This document shows positions 36,248 to 44,797 of a stretch of 64,000 nucleotides of DNA, piece by piece. The DNA comes from FEN-1219 sp963810755 (GTDB lineage Bacteria > Pseudomonadota > Gammaproteobacteria > Steroidobacterales > Rariloculaceae), in NCBI GenBank assembly GCA_963810755.1, contig CAWEOP010000003.1:434001-498000 (forward strand). The letters are read 5' to 3'. The notes under the pieces are model-generated. The model made no database searches and had not been told where the DNA came from. It saw nothing but the letters and a program-made list of their open reading frames with translations. The translations under genes and the position numbers were made by a program. Every line of letters begins with the position of its first letter. The first letter of the stretch is position 1.

Positions 36248-36964
36248 ATGCGGCCGAGTGGACGCCGCCCGGACGAAATGCGCAGCGTGCGCTTCACGCC
36301 GAACTTCACGCGCCATGCCGAGGGCTCGGTGCTCGCAGAGTTCGGCGAAACACGCGTGCTGTGCACCGCGTCGATCGAGCCCAAGGTGCCTCCGTTCCTC
36401 AAGGGCAAGCAACAGGGGTGGGTCACCGCCGAGTACGGCATGCTGCCGCGCGCTACGCATACGCGTACTCAACGCGAGGCGAGCAAAGGTAAGCAGGCGG
36501 GGCGGACGCTCGAGATTCAGAGACTGATCGGGCGCAGCCTGCGCGCGGTCGTGGATCGCTCGGCACTCGGCGAGCACACGATCACGATCGACTGCGACGT
36601 GCTGCAAGCCGACGGAGGCACGCGAACCGCGGCGATCTCGGGCGGCTACATCGCGCTCGCGCTTGCGGCCGAGCACCTGGTGACGACGCGCAAAATCGCG
36701 CGCAATCCGATCCATGGACAGGTCGCGGCCGTATCGGTCGGCATCTTCGAAGGGGTACCGCTCCTCGACCTCGACTACGCGGAGGACTCGGAGGCCGAGA
36801 CCGACATGAACGTCGTGATGAACGACGCGGGCGGCTTCGTCGAGATCCAAGGGACCGCGGAAGGGCACGCTCTGCAGCGCAGCGAGCTCGATGCACTGCT
36901 CGCGCTCGCGGAACGCGGCATTCGGTTGCTGGTCGCGGCGCAAGCGGACGTGCTCGCGAAGTGA
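36248..36964 (+). CDS. rph: Ribonuclease PH
   Basis: 238 aa phosphorolytic 3'-5' exoribonuclease that trims tRNA 3' ends. Starts MRPSGRRPDEMRSVRF. Conserved TAEYGMLPRATHTR, EIQRLIGRSLRAVVD, TIDCDVLQADGGTRTAAISGG (phosphate and active site) and VDLDYxEDS-like LLDLDYAEDSEAETDMN. Its stop overlaps the rdgB GTG start. Confidence 0.97.
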   Translation: MRPSGRRPDEMRSVRFTPNFTRHAEGSVLAEFGETRVLCTASIEPKVPPFLKGKQQGWVTAEYGMLPRATHTRTQREASKGKQAGRTLEIQRLIGRSLRAVVDRSALGEHTITIDCDVLQADGGTRTAAISGGYIALALAAEHLVTTRKIARNPIHGQVAAVSVGIFEGVPLLDLDYAEDSEAETDMNVVMNDAGGFVEIQGTAEGHALQRSELDALLALAERGIRLLVAAQADVLAK

Positions 36965-37593
36965 GCGCGCCCCGGCGCTGGGTGCTCGCGAGCGGCAATG
37001 CCGGAAAGCTCGCGGAGCTCACCGCGCTGCTCCGCGGCGCGGAGCTCGACTTCGAGGTCATCGCCCAGTCCGACCTCGGCGTCAGCGCCGCCCCGGAGGA
37101 CGGCGCGACTTTCTTGGAGAACGCGCTCGCGAAAGCGCGACACGCCGCTCGCGCGACCGGCCTCCCTGCCATCGCGGATGACTCCGGGCTCGCGGTCGAC
37201 GCGCTCGGCGGCGCGCCCGGCGTGCGCTCGGCGCGCTATGCCGGCGAGAACGGCGGGGACCGAGCCAATGTCGCAAAGCTTCTCGCAGCGCTCGAGTCGG
37301 TCCCCGACGGGCGGCGCACCGCACGTTTCCACTGCGTGCTCGCGGCGGTCTCGAGCGCGGCCGACGAGGCGCCCGTAATCGCGACCGGCGAGTGGGTGGG
37401 CGAGATCGCACACACACCGGCCGGCGGGGGCGGCTTCGGCTACGATCCGGTGTTCTTCGACCCCGGGCTCGGGAAGACTGCAGCCGAGTTACCCCCCGCC
37501 GTTAAGAATCGGGTGAGCCACCGCGGCCAGGCAATGCGGGCGCTCATCGCGGTGCTAAAGGCTATGGATGCGGCGCATCTCCGCGGCGTCTGA
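36961..37593 (+). CDS. rdgB: dITP/XTP pyrophosphatase RdgB
   Basis: 210 aa house-cleaning nucleotidase of the HAM1 family that removes non-canonical purine NTPs. SGNAGKLAEL (substrate loop) at the start, ADDSGLAVDALGGAPGVRSARYAG (metal site) and SHRGQAMRAL at the end. GTG start overlapping the rph stop by four bases (GTGA). Confidence 0.96.
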   Translation: MSAPRRWVLASGNAGKLAELTALLRGAELDFEVIAQSDLGVSAAPEDGATFLENALAKARHAARATGLPAIADDSGLAVDALGGAPGVRSARYAGENGGDRANVAKLLAALESVPDGRRTARFHCVLAAVSSAADEAPVIATGEWVGEIAHTPAGGGGFGYDPVFFDPGLGKTAAELPPAVKNRVSHRGQAMRALIAVLKAMDAAHLRGV

Positions 37594-37830
37594 ACAGTTT
37601 TTATACACATGGTCCAAGTGATCACCCAGAAACAAACGTCTTGCAACGCTTTCCTCTAACGGCACCTTGGATAGGCGGCTAACGCGTTGAAATTGCTAGC
37701 GACAAGGTGCTTGATCGTTTTTTGATCAAAAACGGCAATATTGTTTCCGGACAGGGACTCAGTCGCGCAGCACAGTCGATCTCCACAGAGTTACTCACAG
37801 TTTTTGTGGATAACACCCGGCGGGTCCAGC
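37594..37830. other. A+T-rich intergenic region with DnaA-box-like sites, possible replication origin
   Basis: Unusual low-G+C gap after rdgB. It holds one perfect DnaA box TTATACACA at 37601-37609 and another, reverse strand, at 37805-37813 (TGTGGATAA). Weaker ones lie at 37779-37787 (ATCTCCACA) and 37791-37799 (TTACTCACA). GATC sites occur in GTGATCAC (37618-37625), TTGATC (37711-37716), the perfect 14-bp palindrome TTTTTGATCAAAAA (37719-37732) and GTCGATCT (about 37776-37783). GATCGTTTTTTGA resembles the 13-mers of the E. coli origin. Gene direction flips from mostly leftward to mostly rightward about 2 kb before. Alternatives are a DnaA-regulated rpmE promoter or a titration site. No dnaA is in the window. 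Confidence 0.4.
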
Positions 37831-37899
37831 AGGCCGGGCCGGCCTTGTGTTTGGCGATGCGGCGCCTTATTCTCTCGCGCCCCGCTCGGAGCCGCGACC

Positions 37900-38112
37900 A
37901 TGAAGCCAGAGATCCATCCGAACTACGCCGAAATCAAAGTCATCTGCAGCTGCGGCAACGAATTCGCTACGCGCTCGACGCTCGGTCAAGACCTGCACGT
38001 CGAAGTGTGCTCGTCCTGCCATCCGTTCTACACGGGCAAGCAGAAGATCGTGGACAGTGGCGGGCGCGTCGACAAGTTCCGCAAGCGCTACGCGAAATCC
38101 GCCGCGACCTGA
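37900..38112 (+). CDS. rpmE: 50S ribosomal protein L31
   Basis: 70 aa. Begins MKPEIHPNYAEIKVICSCGNEF and contains VCSSCHPFYTGKQK: the four Cys of the zinc-binding (C+) form of bL31. The ATG at 37900 is the natural start; the open frame reaches upstream through the non-coding A+T-rich gap. Confidence 0.96.
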   Translation: MKPEIHPNYAEIKVICSCGNEFATRSTLGQDLHVEVCSSCHPFYTGKQKIVDSGGRVDKFRKRYAKSAAT

Positions 38113-38125
38113 TCCGGCCCCGCGT

Positions 38126-38153
38126 TTGAACCGCAGCGCCGCGCTGCTATAGA
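38126..38153 (+). promoter_or_regulatory. Sigma-70-like promoter upstream of gltA
   Basis: TTGAAC at 38126-38131 and TATAGA at 38148-38153, 16 bp apart, about 120 bp ahead of gltA and after the rpmE stop. Good spacing and match by eye; not tested further. Confidence 0.4.
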
Positions 38154-38275
38154 CTGCGGCGGCCGCGCTGCGCTTGGGCGCTCGCTCCGAGCGCACCACA
38201 ACCAGAAGCGAATCCGCGAAGCTCCGAACGCACAGCGCTCGAAGCTGCGCTCAAGTCATCTGCTAGGGACGCCGC

Positions 38276-39575
38276 ATGACCGAGAAGAGCTACACGTTGG
38301 TCGATCCGGACGGGACGAAGACGGCGTTGCCCGTGCGCAAACCGACGCTCGGACCGAACGTGCTCGAGGTCGCTCATCTCTATGGCGAACGCGGCGTGTT
38401 CACGTTCGATCCGAGCTTCGCGGCGACGGCAAGCTGCGAGAGCGCGATCACTTATATCGACGGCGAAGTCCGGCGTGCTCCTCTACCGGGGCTACCCGAT
38501 CGAGCAGCTCGCCGAGGTTTCGAGCTTCATCGAAGTCTCCTATTTGTTGATGCATGGAGAGCTGCCTACCCAGCCGCAGCTCACGAGTTTCGACCAGTCC
38601 ATCCGAACGCACACGATGATCAACGAGTCGTTGCTGCGGTTCTTCAACGGCTTTCACCACAACGCGCACCCGATGGCGATGGTCTGCGGCGTGGTCGCGT
38701 CGATGTCCGCGTTCTATCACGACAGCACGGACATCCGGAATCCGCAGGACCGCGACACGTTCGCGCACCGGATCATCGCGAAGCTGCCGACGATCTCGGC
38801 CGCCGCCTACAAGCATTCGCTCGGTCAGCCGTTCGTCTATCCGCAAAACAGCCTCGACTACTGCACCAACCTGCTGCACATGTTCTTCGCCGTGCCGTCC
38901 GACGAGTACTCGGTGAATCCCATCGCGGCGGAAGCGCTCGATCTCCTGTTCATCCTGCACGCGGACCACGAGCAGAACTGCAGCACCTCGACGGTTCGGC
39001 TCGCCGGCAGCTCGGGCACGAACCCCTACTCGGCGATCGCGGCCGGAATGTCGGCGCTCTGGGGGCCGGCGCACGGCGGCGCGAACGAAGCCGTGATCAA
39101 CATGCTCGAGCAAATCGGCCGCGTGAGCGAGATCGACAAGTACGTCGCGCGCGCCAAGGACAAGAACGACTCGTTCCGCCTCATGGGCTTCGGCCATCGC
39201 GTCTACAAGAGCTACGACCCGCGCGCGGCGATCATCCGCAAGATGTGCCACCGCGTGCTCGAGAAGCTCGGCCACAAGAACGACCAGCCGTTGTTCGAGC
39301 TCGCGCTGAAGCTCGAAGAGATCGCGCTGAAGGACGAGTACTTCATTCAGAAGAATCTCTACCCGAACGTGGATTTCTACTCGGGCATCATCTACCGCGC
39401 GCTCGGCATTCCGAAGTCGATGTTCACGGTGATGTTCGCGATCGCGCGCACGGTCGGCTGGGTCACGCACTGGCGCGAGATGGTCGCGGACCCCGAAACG
39501 CGGATCGGACGTCCGCGCCAGCTATACATCGGTCACGACAAACGCGAGTACGTGCCCCTCGCGAAGCGTCGCTAG
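38276..39575 (+). CDS. gltA: Type II citrate synthase, one frameshift in this sequence
   Basis: First TCA-cycle enzyme, oxaloacetate plus acetyl-CoA to citrate. N-terminus MTEKSYTLVDPDGTKTALP with GVFTFDPSFAATASCESAITYIDGE. The rest (GVLLYRGYPIEQLAE onward) is one base out of phase; an extra base near 38460-38468 explains it. The catalytic stretches are intact: HADHEQNCSTSTVRLAGSSG, GPAHGGANEAV (His), RLMGFGHRVYK and NVDFYSGI (Asp). Ends with a four-base convergent overlap with the next gene. An essential-type gene with flawless halves, so I take the shift as likely sequence error. Confidence 0.9.
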
Positions 39576-40195
39576 ACGTCGAGAAGCGCTAGCACGGCCC
39601 CGCGCCCTGCGCGGCGCATCGGCCGTTGGTCGACGGGGCTCAACGGCGCATGGTGTGCGCCGCGCTCCGGGAACACGATCACTTCGACTTGCTCGCTTGC
39701 GCGGGTGAAGGCAAAGCCAGGCATCTGCACGACGGTATCCGCATCGAGCCGGAAACGGCGGTGCACGTCGCGCAGTCCTGCCGAACCGTCGTCCTCCAGC
39801 GCGGCCGCGACGAGCTCCGGCGCATCCGCAAACACGTGCAGCTCGATCGGCGAATTGATCGTCGCGGTTCCCGCGAGCACCGCGCCCACCAACCGTGGAC
39901 CGAAGCTCTCGAGCTCGAGCATCACATCGGCGGCAATGCCGCGCAGCGCCGCAAGACGCTGATCATGCCTTTCGGGCTCGAATAGCCGCTGGCGCTCGAC
40001 GAGGCTCGCCTCGATCTGTGCGTTCGTCGGGAGTGCGCCCGCGCCGCGAGCACCGAGCCGCTCCGCGGCCTTGCGCTTCGCAAGGCCGAAGTTGTCGATG
40101 CCGTTCTCGACCATCAGGCGCGCTGCTTCCTGCGCGAGCCGCTCGCGCAGCTCCGAGTTGGAGCGGGACACAGGTTTCGAGCGGCGGCCGCCCAT
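39572..40195 (-). CDS. Nucleotidyltransferase-like protein, function unknown
   Basis: 207 aa soluble protein. An N-terminal basic helix-rich part (LRERLAQEAARLMVENGIDNFGLAKRKAAERLG) is followed by a segment like a minimal nucleotidyltransferase fold (GPRLVGAVLAGTATINSPIELHVFAD), in which the paired acidic residues of active enzymes are not obvious. I cannot name a function. It lies between gltA (tail-to-tail overlap) and ponA on the ponA strand. Confidence 0.7.
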   Translation of the reverse strand: MGGRRSKPVSRSNSELRERLAQEAARLMVENGIDNFGLAKRKAAERLGARGAGALPTNAQIEASLVERQRLFEPERHDQRLAALRGIAADVMLELESFGPRLVGAVLAGTATINSPIELHVFADAPELVAAALEDDGSAGLRDVHRRFRLDADTVVQMPGFAFTRASEQVEVIVFPERGAHHAPLSPVDQRPMRRAGRGAVLALLDV

Positions 40196-40220
40196 CTTCA
40201 GGTCTCCCGGAGCCCGAGGC

Positions 40221-42735
40221 TCAGAAGATGTTGCCCGAGCCAGAGCGGCCCGGAATCGTCGGGTTTGCGAGATCGAACGAAGCCGAGCCGGACTCGGCTT
40301 CGCGCTCCGGAAGGTGGTCGATGTCGAACTTTTCGAACACGCTGTCGCGAGTCCCCTCGCTCGCGATCAGGCCGCTCTGAGGATTGATGCGGTATTCGAC
40401 GATGCCCGGCGGACGGACCATCGTGTGCTCCGGCAGCCGTTGCAGACGCTTCGCGCATGTAGTCGATCCACATCGGTATCGCAGTGATGCCGCCCTGCTC
40501 CTTACCGCCGAGCGGCCTGTCCTGGTCGAACCCGACCCAGACGGACGCGACGACGTCGCCATTGAAGCCGGACGAACCAAGTGTCTCTGCCGTCGTTCGT
40601 CGTACCCGTCTTGCCCGCGAGGTCGTTGCGCTGAAGCGCGCGACGCGCGGCCGCTCCGGTGCCAGACGTGACGACACCCTTGAGCAGATCGGTCATCAAA
40701 TAGGCGTTCTGGGGCGTGATCGCCTCGGGCGCGACGCGCATCGGCGGATAGAGCTCCGTGGGGCTTTCGATGAGTTGCGGCGCCGGGGGATCCGCACCCG
40801 GCTCCCCGGCCGCGGGCTTGCCGCAGTCGGGGCATGCGAAGGCCGGGTTCGCCGCGTAGAGCACCTCGCCGTTCGCGTCCGCGATCCGTTCGATGACGTA
40901 GTTCTGGACGCGATAGCCGCCGTTGGCGAAGGTCGCATACCCGGTCACGAGGTCGAGCGGGGCGACGCCGCCCGAGCCGAGCGCGAGCGAGAGGTTGTTC
41001 GGCACCGCGGCTCGTCGAACCCGAAGCGACGGACGTGCTCCGCCACGGTCGGTACGCCGATCTCCTTCGTCATTCGAATCGAGACGGCGTTCAGCGACTC
41101 CTGCAGCGCGAAGCGCATGCTCACGAGGCCGAAGTATTTGCCGCCGAAGTTCTCGGGCTTCCACACGCGCTCGAGCTCCGCTTGATAACCGACGTCGGGC
41201 GGCGAGTCGTTGACGATCGTGGCCGGCGTGAAGCCGTTGGCGAGAGCGGCGGAATACACGAACGGCTTGAAAGCAGAGCCGGGCTGGCGCTTCGCCTGCG
41301 TCGCGCGGTTGTATTTGCTCAAGTCGAAGTCGAACCCGCCCGTGAGCGCCACGATCGCGCCGTCCTGAGGATCGACGGACGCGAGCGCGCCCTGCACCTC
41401 CGGAATCTGCGCGAGCCGCCAATTGCCCATCGCATCGCGGCGGAACCGCACGATGTCGCCTGGGCTCAGAACGTCGGAGACTGTCGTCGGTTTCGCGCCG
41501 ACGGTGTCGTCGTTCACGAACGGCGCGGCCCACTCCATCGCGTCGAAACCGATCGACTGCTCGCCGTGTCCGGCGAAGAACACGCGCGCGCTCTTCCGGC
41601 TCCACGGAGAGCACGATTGCGGTTTCGTAGTCGAGCAGCGGCGGGTAGTCGTCGAGCAACTCCGTGAGCGCGGCAACGCGGTGGGCGGCGACGGTCGGCG
41701 CTCCGGTTGCGACGAAGTCCGGCAGCTCGACGTGAGCGAGCGGCCCGCGGTAGCCGTGCCGCTCGTCGTAGGCAATCAACGTGCTGTGCATCGCGCGGTT
41801 CGCCGCGGCCTGAAGGCGGCTATCGATGGTCGTCGTGACCTTGAAGCCCGCCTCGTAGGCCACGGGCCCGAAACGCCGGATCATTTCGGCGCGAACCATC
41901 TCGGCGACATACGGCGAATGGAGCTGCGTCTGGGTGCCGAAGCGCTTGCCGACGACCGGCTCGGCGAGCGCCGTCTGGTACTCGGCGTCGTCGATCGCGC
42001 CGGTCTCGCGCATCCGCCGCAGCACGTAGCTGCGCCGCGCGGTCGCCCGCTCGGCGCTCGCGATCGGGTTCAAAGCCGCCGGCCGCTGCGGGATACCCGC
42101 GAGAATCGCGACCTCGGAGACCGTGAGCTCGCCCAAGTCCTTACCGAAGTAGGTACGCGCGGCCGTCGCCACGCCGTACGAGCGTTGACCGAAGAAGTAG
42201 GTGTTGAGATAGAGCTCGAGGATCTCCTGCTTCGTGAACTCGCGCTCGATCCGGAACGCGAGGATGATCTCCCTGAACTTCTGCACGAAGCGCTGCACGC
42301 CGGGCTGCAAGGCCCGCGCGCGTGAAAACGTTGAGCGTCCGCGTGACCTGCTGCGTGATCGTGCTGCCGCCGACGCTGCCGCGGCCCGCGCTGATCTCGT
42401 TCAGGAGCCCCCGAATCACACCGCGGTAGTCGACGCCCGGATGCTCGAAGAAGTGCTCGTCCTCGGCCGCGAGCACCGCCTTGACCAGCAGCGGCGGGAT
42501 GTCTTCGTAGGCGACCGGGCGTGCGCTTCTGATCGCCGAACTCCTCGATCAGGCGGCCGTCGCGGCTATAGACCTGCAGCGGCACCTTGATCTTGACGTT
42601 CCGGAGGTCCTCCGCCCGCGGCAGGCTCGGGGCGACGTAGTAGTAGCCCCCGATCAGCACGGCGGCGCCCAGGACCCCCACCGCCGTTATGCGCAGCGCA
42701 CAAAACGTCAACAGAATCTGTAAGTAACGATTCAT
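40221..42735 (-). pseudogene. mrcA: Penicillin-binding protein 1A (ponA/mrcA), six frameshifts
   Basis: Bifunctional peptidoglycan glycosyltransferase/transpeptidase. Starts MNRYLQILLTFCALRITAVGVLG, with an N-terminal membrane helix. The glycosyltransferase domain shows EDEHFFEHPGVD, GGSTITQQVTR and EIILAFRIEREFTKQEILELYLNTYFFGQ. The transpeptidase domain shows GSAFKPF with the acyl-serine motif and AGKTGTTND (KTG). Frame changes occur near 42517, 42312, 41600, 41010, 40575 and 40447. Five fit one-base insertions and one (near 41010) a one-base deletion. Every segment is well conserved, so error is likelier than decay. Divergent from pilM, the usual gammaproteobacterial arrangement. Ends SGNIF at 40221. 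Confidence 0.88.
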
Positions 42736-42788
42736 TGGTGAAGTTGGATTCTACGCCCTTGCTAAGGAAAGGGCCTTTGTGCATAGTC

Positions 42789-42887
42789 CGCGGCGTCAGG
42801 CAAACCCATTGAAAGGTGGGGACGCAAAGCCTCCGGTCTACGGGCGCGGCGATAGCTGCGCACGTCTAGGATAGCGGGGCTGCCGAA
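42789..42887 (+). promoter_or_regulatory. Cyclic-di-GMP-I (GEMM-I) riboswitch aptamer
   Basis: Matches the GEMM-I aptamer in order and spacing. P1 arms CGGC (42791-42794) and GCCG (42882-42885). AGGCAAAC precedes P2 CCCATT (42805-42810) / GGTGGG (42815-42820), capped by the GAAA tetraloop. GGGACGCAAAGCCTCCGG (42818-42835) is the conserved core. P3 is extended by GCGGC-GATA-GCTGC (42846-42859), then GGATAGCGGGG. The base equivalent to Vc2 G20, which selects c-di-GMP over cGAMP, is G here (42799). It lies on the strand of, and 260 bp before, pilM. Confidence 0.88.
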
Positions 42888-43146
42888 GCAGTTGAATTCG
42901 CATCGTCATGCTTCGCCAGCTACTCCTTCCTTCTCGCCAATAGACCGCCGAGATCGTCCCAACCCGAATTCGGGTGTTGCCGGGGTTTTCTACACGAAGC
43001 GGCGTACTCGAGGGTGGCCTAACCTCGATGCACAGAGCGAGAGCCGGATCACACTGTATATATCTCCCGCGAGTTATAGTTAAATTGCGCAGTTCAGGGA
43101 ACGTGTAGGATTCTAACCCAACCTCCGGTGTTGGAAAGGAAAAGCT
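42888..43146 (+). other. Leader between riboswitch and pilM
   Basis: No gene. It contains the perfect palindrome ACCCGAATTCGGGT (42962-42975), followed within about 12 bases by GGGGTTTTC, a possible expression-platform hairpin though the T-run is poor. TATATATCTC and TTATAGTTAAATTG around 43060-43087 are A+T-rich and could hold a second promoter. GGAAAGG before GTG 43147 serves as ribosome binding site. Confidence 0.45.
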
Positions 43147-44208
43147 GTGTTTGCGAGCCGTCGGAAAGGATCCCTGGTCGGCCTGGATATCACGACCTCG
43201 TCCGTGAAGCTGATCGAGTTGACCGAGAGCGGTAGGGGTTACCGGGTCGAGTCCTACGCAGCCGAGCCCACGCCCCCGAACGCCATCAACGAAAAAGCGA
43301 TCGTCGACGCGGACGCCGTCGGCGAGGCGATTCGTCGCGCACACAAGCGCGCGGGCACGAAGTCGCGCGAGGCCGCGATCGCGATCAGCGGCGACGCGGC
43401 GATCACGAAAGTCATTCAGATGCCACGCAGCTTGGGCCCGGCGGACCTCGAAGGCCAGGTCGAGCTTCAGGCCGACCAATACATTCCGTTCCCGATGGAA
43501 GAAGTCAGCTTCGACTTCGAGGTCATCGGCGAGAGCGAACGCGACCCGGACATGGTCGACGTGCTGCTCGTCGCGACGCGCACGGAGAACGTCGAGCAGC
43601 GCCAAGTCGCGGTCGAAGCGGCCGGGCTCACCGCGCGGGTCGTCGACGTCGAAGCGTTCGCGGTCGAGAACGCTTGCCAATTGCTGACGCACCAGATGCC
43701 CGACGCGGGCGCCGACAAGTTCGTCGCGATCGTCGACTTCGGCGCGAGCACGACGACGTTCAGCGTGCTGAAGGATCTGAAGGTCATCTACACGCGCGAC
43801 TTCGCGTTCGGCGGGCAGCAGCTCACCGAAGAAATCATGCGCACCTACGGCCTCAGCATGGAAGACGCGGGCCGCGCGAAGAAAGAAGGCGGCTTGCCGA
43901 GCAACTATCAGCCCGAGGTGCTCGACGCATTCATCGACGACATGTCGCAGCAAGTGAGCCGCTCGCTGCAGTTCTTCCTCGCTTCGGGCAGCGGCCGCGA
44001 GCAACCGGATCAGATCCTCGTGTGCGGCGGCTGCGCGAACATTCCCGGCGTCGCCGACGTGATCGGCAGCCGTGTCGGCATTGCGACCCAGATCGGAGAC
44101 CCGCTCGGCCAGATGAAGATATCGTCGCGCGCCAAGTCGCAAGGCGTCGACCGGGATGCCACGGCCTTGTTGACCGCTTGCGGCCTCGCGCTCAGGAGCT
44201 TCGACTAA
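43147..44208 (+). CDS. pilM: Type IV pilus assembly protein PilM
   Basis: Actin-like cytoplasmic ATPase that links the PilB motor to the PilNOP inner-membrane alignment complex. 353 aa. Starts at a GTG preceded by GGAAAGG. Motifs: GLDITTSSVKLIEL (ATP-binding phosphate 1), IPFPMEEVSFDFEVIG and FVAIVDFGASTTTFSVL (phosphate 2), ILVCGGCANIPGV. First of the pilMNOPQ operon downstream of the riboswitch. Confidence 0.96.
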   Translation: MFASRRKGSLVGLDITTSSVKLIELTESGRGYRVESYAAEPTPPNAINEKAIVDADAVGEAIRRAHKRAGTKSREAAIAISGDAAITKVIQMPRSLGPADLEGQVELQADQYIPFPMEEVSFDFEVIGESERDPDMVDVLLVATRTENVEQRQVAVEAAGLTARVVDVEAFAVENACQLLTHQMPDAGADKFVAIVDFGASTTTFSVLKDLKVIYTRDFAFGGQQLTEEIMRTYGLSMEDAGRAKKEGGLPSNYQPEVLDAFIDDMSQQVSRSLQFFLASGSGREQPDQILVCGGCANIPGVADVIGSRVGIATQIGDPLGQMKISSRAKSQGVDRDATALLTACGLALRSFD

Positions 44209-44209
44209 G

Positions 44210-44797
44210 ATGCCGAGAATTAATCTACTGCCCTGGCGTGCAGAGCTACGCCAGAAACGCAAGAAACGAGTTCCTCGTCGCGCTCCTCGGCGCCGTCATC
44301 GTCGGTGCCGCGCTCGTGTACGCGTCGAAGCTCACGATGCAGGGCTGGATCGCGAACCAGCAGGGCCGCAACGCGACGCTCAAGACCGAAATCGCGGCTC
44401 TCGACAAGCAGATCGCAGAGATCACGGGTCTCGAGAATCAGCGCGAGCGCCTGCTCGCCCGCATGCGCGTGATCGAGCAGCTGCAGCGCTCGCGCCCCGA
44501 GGTCGTGCACCTGTTCGACGAGCTCGTGAAAGCGGTGCCCGAGGGCGTGCACTTCACCGAGGTCAAGCAGACGAGCAATCGCATCGAGCTCGCCGGCCAG
44601 GCTCAGTCGAGCACGCGCGTTTCGACGCTGATGCGCAACATCGACGGCTCGGAGTTCCTGCGCAACCCGGGCCTCGACGTCGTCGAGACCGTCGTGGCGG
44701 TCTCGAGCCATTCGCAGTTCAAGCTGTTCGCCCAGCAGATCGACGACCGACAGCGAGGAAGGGGCGGAAGGGACGAATCGGAGGAGCAGCACAATGA
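44210..44797 (+). CDS. pilN: Type IV pilus assembly protein PilN, frameshifted in this sequence
   Basis: Inner-membrane alignment-complex protein, PilO's partner. Starts MPRINLLPWRAELRQKRK. The frame then slips after a stretch of A (near 44262-44270, one inserted A), and the continuation NEFLVALLGAVIVGAALVYASK (the membrane helix) and the coiled coil are read one base over. A second slip back near 44745 restores the phase that ends at the TGA overlapping pilO ATG (ATGA). The tail in either phase reads poorly, so the exact C-terminus is uncertain. PilM interacts through the INLLPWR segment. Confidence 0.82.
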   Translation: MPRINLLPWRAELRQKRKKRVPRRAPRRRHRRCRARVRVEAHDAGLDREPAGPQRDAQDRNRGSRQADRRDHGSRESARAPARPHARDRAAAALAPRGRAPVRRARESGARGRALHRGQADEQSHRARRPGSVEHARFDADAQHRRLGVPAQPGPRRRRDRRGGLEPFAVQAVRPADRRPTARKGRKGRIGGAAQ

